In this document: one piece after another, positions 61,413 through 64,000 of the stretch
How positions within the stretch are numbered: the stretch's first letter is position 1
How the letters are laid out: the number at the start of each line of letters is the position of its first letter
NCBI RefSeq assembly: GCF_030815085.1
Contig: NZ_JAUSWG010000005.1
Source of the DNA: Paraclostridium ghonii
GTDB taxonomy: Bacteria > Bacillota > Clostridia > Peptostreptococcales > Peptostreptococcaceae
Direction: 5' to 3' (one strand)
Length of the DNA: 64,000 nucleotides
Made by a program: the position numbers and the translations under genes
The notes under the pieces: generated by a model
The model's database searches: none
What the model was told of the DNA's origin: nothing
Seen by the model: the letters and a program-made list of their open reading frames with translations, nothing else

Positions 61413-64000
61413 TTATTTTGCAAACACATCCTTAACTTTCTTTCCTATTATTCTACCTTTTCGTCTTATAACGTTTTTAACTACTGCAGGTTTTAAATCT
61501 TCATAAGCTACACCTTCTGAATCATATTTTCTTACTAGAGATATAGCGTCAAACTTACATTTTGTAGTACATTGACCACAACCCACACACATATATTCAT
61601 CTACAATAGTAGCTCCACAACCTAAACATCTTTCTGTCTCTTTTTTCATTTGTTCTTCTGTAAAAGTAAGACGCATATCTTTGAAAGATTCTTTTGATCC
61701 TATATCAGATTTATGACTTGGTCTTTGTCTTGGCATATTGTCGTATCCTTCTAATTGTAAGCTTTTTTTATCAAATTCATGATAATCTCTTCTATCACGT
61801 CCATTTACTAAACTTTGTCCTGGCTGAACAAAACGATGAATCGATATAGCTCCTTGTTTACCTGCTGCTATTGCATCTATTGCAAATCTAGGACCAGTAT
61901 ATGAATCTCCTCCAGTAAATATATCAGCTTCATTTGTTTGATAAGTAAATCCATCAGCTTTTATTGTATTATTAGGATTTAATTCTACTTTGCTTCCTTT
62001 AAGTAAATTGCCCCAGTCAATACTTTGCCCAACTGAAATTAGTACGTAATCAGCATCTACTAATTTTAAATTTTTTTCATCAAACACTGGAGAGAATCTT
62101 CCATTTTCATCAAATACAGAAATACATTTTTTAAATTCAACTCCTACTACTTTTTCATTTTCTACAATTATTCTATTAGGTCCCCAAGAGTTATTTATTG
62201 CTATTTCTTCCTCTAAAGCTTCTTCTATTTCTTCTTCTAGAGCAGGCATTTGTTCTCTATTTTCCAAACAGAACATACCCACACTATCTGCACCTACTCT
62301 TGTTGCATTTCTTGCAACGTCTATAGCAACATTTCCTCCACCAATAACAACTACTTTTCCATTTAGTTTTATATCTTTTCCTAAATTAACATCACGTACA
62401 AATTCTATCCCTGGGATAATACCTTTTGCATCTTCACCTTCTATATTTAAGCTTCTACCCGCTTGTGCCCCGATTGCTAAATAGAAAGATTTATACCCCT
62501 CTTTTCTTAATTCATCTAATGTAATATCCTTACCTACATCTACACCTGTTTTAAACTCTACGCCCATTTGTTTTAATATTTCTATTTCAGCATTAACTAC
62601 TTCTTTTTCCAATCTGAAAGAAGGAATTCCTAAAGTTAACATACCCCCAAGGGCTTTTTGTTTTTCAAACACTGTTACCTTGTATCCATCTATTGATAGA
62701 TAATAAGCACATGAAAGTCCAGCAGGTCCTCCTCCTATTATGGCAATCTTTTTACCATAATCATGTCTTTTTTTGGGAATGAATCTATGCTCTTCTTTTA
62801 AATCTTGTTCAGCTACAAACTTTTTAATTTCATCTATAGCTATTGGTGAATCTATATCACCTCTTGTACATGCTGATTCACACTTTCTAGGACAAATACG
62901 ACCACATATAGCTGGGAATGGATTTTCTTGTTTTATAAGTTCCAAAGCTTCTTTGTATCTTCCTCGTGAAGCAAGTTTAATATATCCTTGAACAGCTATA
63001 TGAGCAGGGCATGCAGTCTTACATGGGCTAGTTCCACTTTCTACCACATCTTCTCTATTAATTCTATAATCTTCATTCCATCTATTTGGGCCCCAATTAG
63101 TATTTCTTGGTGTCTCTTTTCTTTCAATTTTATCTACAATAGGTTTGCTAGAACATAGTTTTTGACCAAGTTTTAAAGCATTAGTTGGGCAATTTACTAC
63201 ACATTCACCACAAGCAACACACTTATCTTTATCTACTTTAGATACATAATTAGAACGTACCATATCAGTATTTGCAAACATATTTCCACCCTTAAGCGCT
63301 AAACAAGAACATCCACAGCAATTGCATATGGCATGAGTTTTTCCTGAACCATCTAAGTTTGGTATTTGATGCATTAGTCCATTTTCTTCAGCTCTTTTTA
63401 TTATTTCAAAAGCTTCTTCTCTAGTTATTTTTCTACCTCTACCTGTTCTTATGTAGTACTCAGCTGCATGACCTAATTGAATACACATATCTTCTTTTAA
63501 ATGCCCACATCCTTCGCCCATACTTTCTCTTGCTGTACGACATGAACAATCTGATACAGAAAATTTATCACTCTCATTTAAATATTTAGATATTTCCTCA
63601 TATGAAGCTCTTCTTGTTTCCCCATCTATTGCAGTTTCTATTGGAATAACACGCATAAGTCCCACACCTGGAGGAAAACTTCCTGTAGATTTTGGTCCAT
63701 TCTCCACACCATAATCATGAAATGCTTTAGGTATTTGTGGATATTTTTTAGCTTGCTCCTTATTATTAACCATCATTTCCATAATTCCCGGTACCCAAGT
63801 TTCATACCAGAAAGTATCTACACCATCTATTTCATTAACAAAAACTACCCCTATTTCTGCTAATTCTAATAACAACTCTGTACACTTCTCAACACTTTTT
63901 CCACATAAAGGTGCAATCTTCTCAGCCGTTGTTTTTTGTCTAATCTTCATACAAAGTAAAACTTCTGCCATTTCATCTGTTACAACTGGCTCTAAAATTC
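61413..64000 (-). CDS. Large iron-sulfur/FAD oxidoreductase (GltD-like), 5-prime truncated by the window
   Basis: The frame is open to the right edge, so the N-terminus is missing; at least 862 codons are present. In order: a helical N-terminal region (TAEKIAPLCGKSVEKC), a cysteine-rich segment (SDCSCRTARESMGEGC; ICNCCGCSC), a ferredoxin unit (CVACGECVVNCP), a GltD-like N-terminal Fe-S domain (CKTACPAHIAVQGY; AICGRICPRKCESAC), FAD- and NAD(P)H-binding domains (IAIIGGGPAGLSCAYYLS; VVVIGGGNVAIDVARNA), and a C-terminal ferredoxin unit (CLGCG; CVGCGQCTTKCKFDAI). It probably moves electrons between NAD(P)H and ferredoxin or an unknown acceptor. The catalytic substrate is not recognisable. Confidence 0.85.
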   Translation of the reverse strand, partial: ILEPVVTDEMAEVLLCMKIRQKTTAEKIAPLCGKSVEKCTELLLELAEIGVVFVNEIDGVDTFWYETWVPGIMEMMVNNKEQAKKYPQIPKAFHDYGVENGPKSTGSFPPGVGLMRVIPIETAIDGETRRASYEEISKYLNESDKFSVSDCSCRTARESMGEGCGHLKEDMCIQLGHAAEYYIRTGRGRKITREEAFEIIKRAEENGLMHQIPNLDGSGKTHAICNCCGCSCLALKGGNMFANTDMVRSNYVSKVDKDKCVACGECVVNCPTNALKLGQKLCSSKPIVDKIERKETPRNTNWGPNRWNEDYRINREDVVESGTSPCKTACPAHIAVQGYIKLASRGRYKEALELIKQENPFPAICGRICPRKCESACTRGDIDSPIAIDEIKKFVAEQDLKEEHRFIPKKRHDYGKKIAIIGGGPAGLSCAYYLSIDGYKVTVFEKQKALGGMLTLGIPSFRLEKEVVNAEIEILKQMGVEFKTGVDVGKDITLDELRKEGYKSFYLAIGAQAGRSLNIEGEDAKGIIPGIEFVRDVNLGKDIKLNGKVVVIGGGNVAIDVARNATRVGADSVGMFCLENREQMPALEEEIEEALEEEIAINNSWGPNRIIVENEKVVGVEFKKCISVFDENGRFSPVFDEKNLKLVDADYVLISVGQSIDWGNLLKGSKVELNPNNTIKADGFTYQTNEADIFTGGDSYTGPRFAIDAIAAGKQGAISIHRFVQPGQSLVNGRDRRDYHEFDKKSLQLEGYDNMPRQRPSHKSDIGSKESFKDMRLTFTEEQMKKETERCLGCGATIVDEYMCVGCGQCTTKCKFDAISLVRKYDSEGVAYEDLKPAVVKNVIRRKGRIIGKKVKDVFAK

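Noticed and set aside
1..64000. tRNA, rRNA, insertion sequences, integrases or prophage genes
   Set aside because: No cloverleaf-like sequence with a CCA-type end, no rRNA-like stretch, and no transposase or phage protein signature was found on either strand.

Overview
The window is AT-rich, and its genes are compact, mostly on the minus strand, with strong AGGAGG-type ribosome binding sites. It also has a T-box leader, Fur boxes, sigma-54 promoters, a tungsten enzyme and an ornithine-racemase-family protein. This fits a Gram-positive anaerobe of the class Clostridia. The Peptostreptococcaceae (Clostridioides/Paraclostridium/Paeniclostridium type) are the best guess from gene content. I saw no rRNA, tRNA, CRISPR array, phage gene or transposase. 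The window reads as ordinary chromosome carrying many small metabolic and sensory modules.

Layout. 0-3.4 kb: the start of a glycoside hydrolase family 4 gene, then a T-box-controlled pair (Orr-like amino-acid racemase and YjiH-family transporter) whose leader carries a duplicated antiterminator/terminator. 3.5-7.0 kb: a Fur-controlled ferric iron ABC transporter (fbpABC). 7.1-8.6 kb: an aldo/keto reductase divergent from an Lrp regulator. 8.8-16.3 kb: a Ter stress operon (YceG-like, TelA, three TerD proteins) ending in a PMCA-type calcium ATPase. 16.8-22 kb: a two-component system with a MacB-like ABC exporter. 22.3-23 kb: a glycosyltransferase.

23.1-29.8 kb is a tungsten module: tungstate importer TupABC, MoaD and a MoeB-like activating enzyme, a Moco/Tuco-type riboswitch with terminator, a tungsten aldehyde:ferredoxin oxidoreductase, and MoaA. 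30-35.2 kb looks like a sigma-54 regulon: an enhancer-binding regulator lies between NhaC and a RidA/glutaredoxin-like pair. Both of those units have -24/-12 promoters and a shared upstream dyad motif. 35.4-44.2 kb holds a C39-like peptidase, a peptide deformylase, an enoate-reductase-type flavoenzyme, a multicopper oxidase, a berberine-bridge-type flavoenzyme, and a cysteine-rich CCG protein.

44.7-46.8 kb: a purine permease and a YczE-type membrane protein. 46.9-55.3 kb: a polyol dehydrogenase and fructokinase beside a sensory operon made of a sugar-binding lipoprotein, two YesM-like histidine kinases and a YesN-like regulator. One of the kinases has lost its ATP-binding motifs. 55.6-60.3 kb: a complete BceRS-BceAB-type antimicrobial-peptide detoxification module. 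60.4-64 kb: a polytopic DUF5692-like membrane protein behind a large iron-sulfur/flavin oxidoreductase that runs off the window.

The items most worth a second look are the sensor with one live and one degenerate kinase (49.0-55.4 kb), the inferred sigma-54/enhancer circuit (31.8-35.2 kb), the duplicated T-box expression platform (0.4-0.8 kb), and the tungsten riboswitch module with a second uncharacterised structured element before tupA (28.3 kb).
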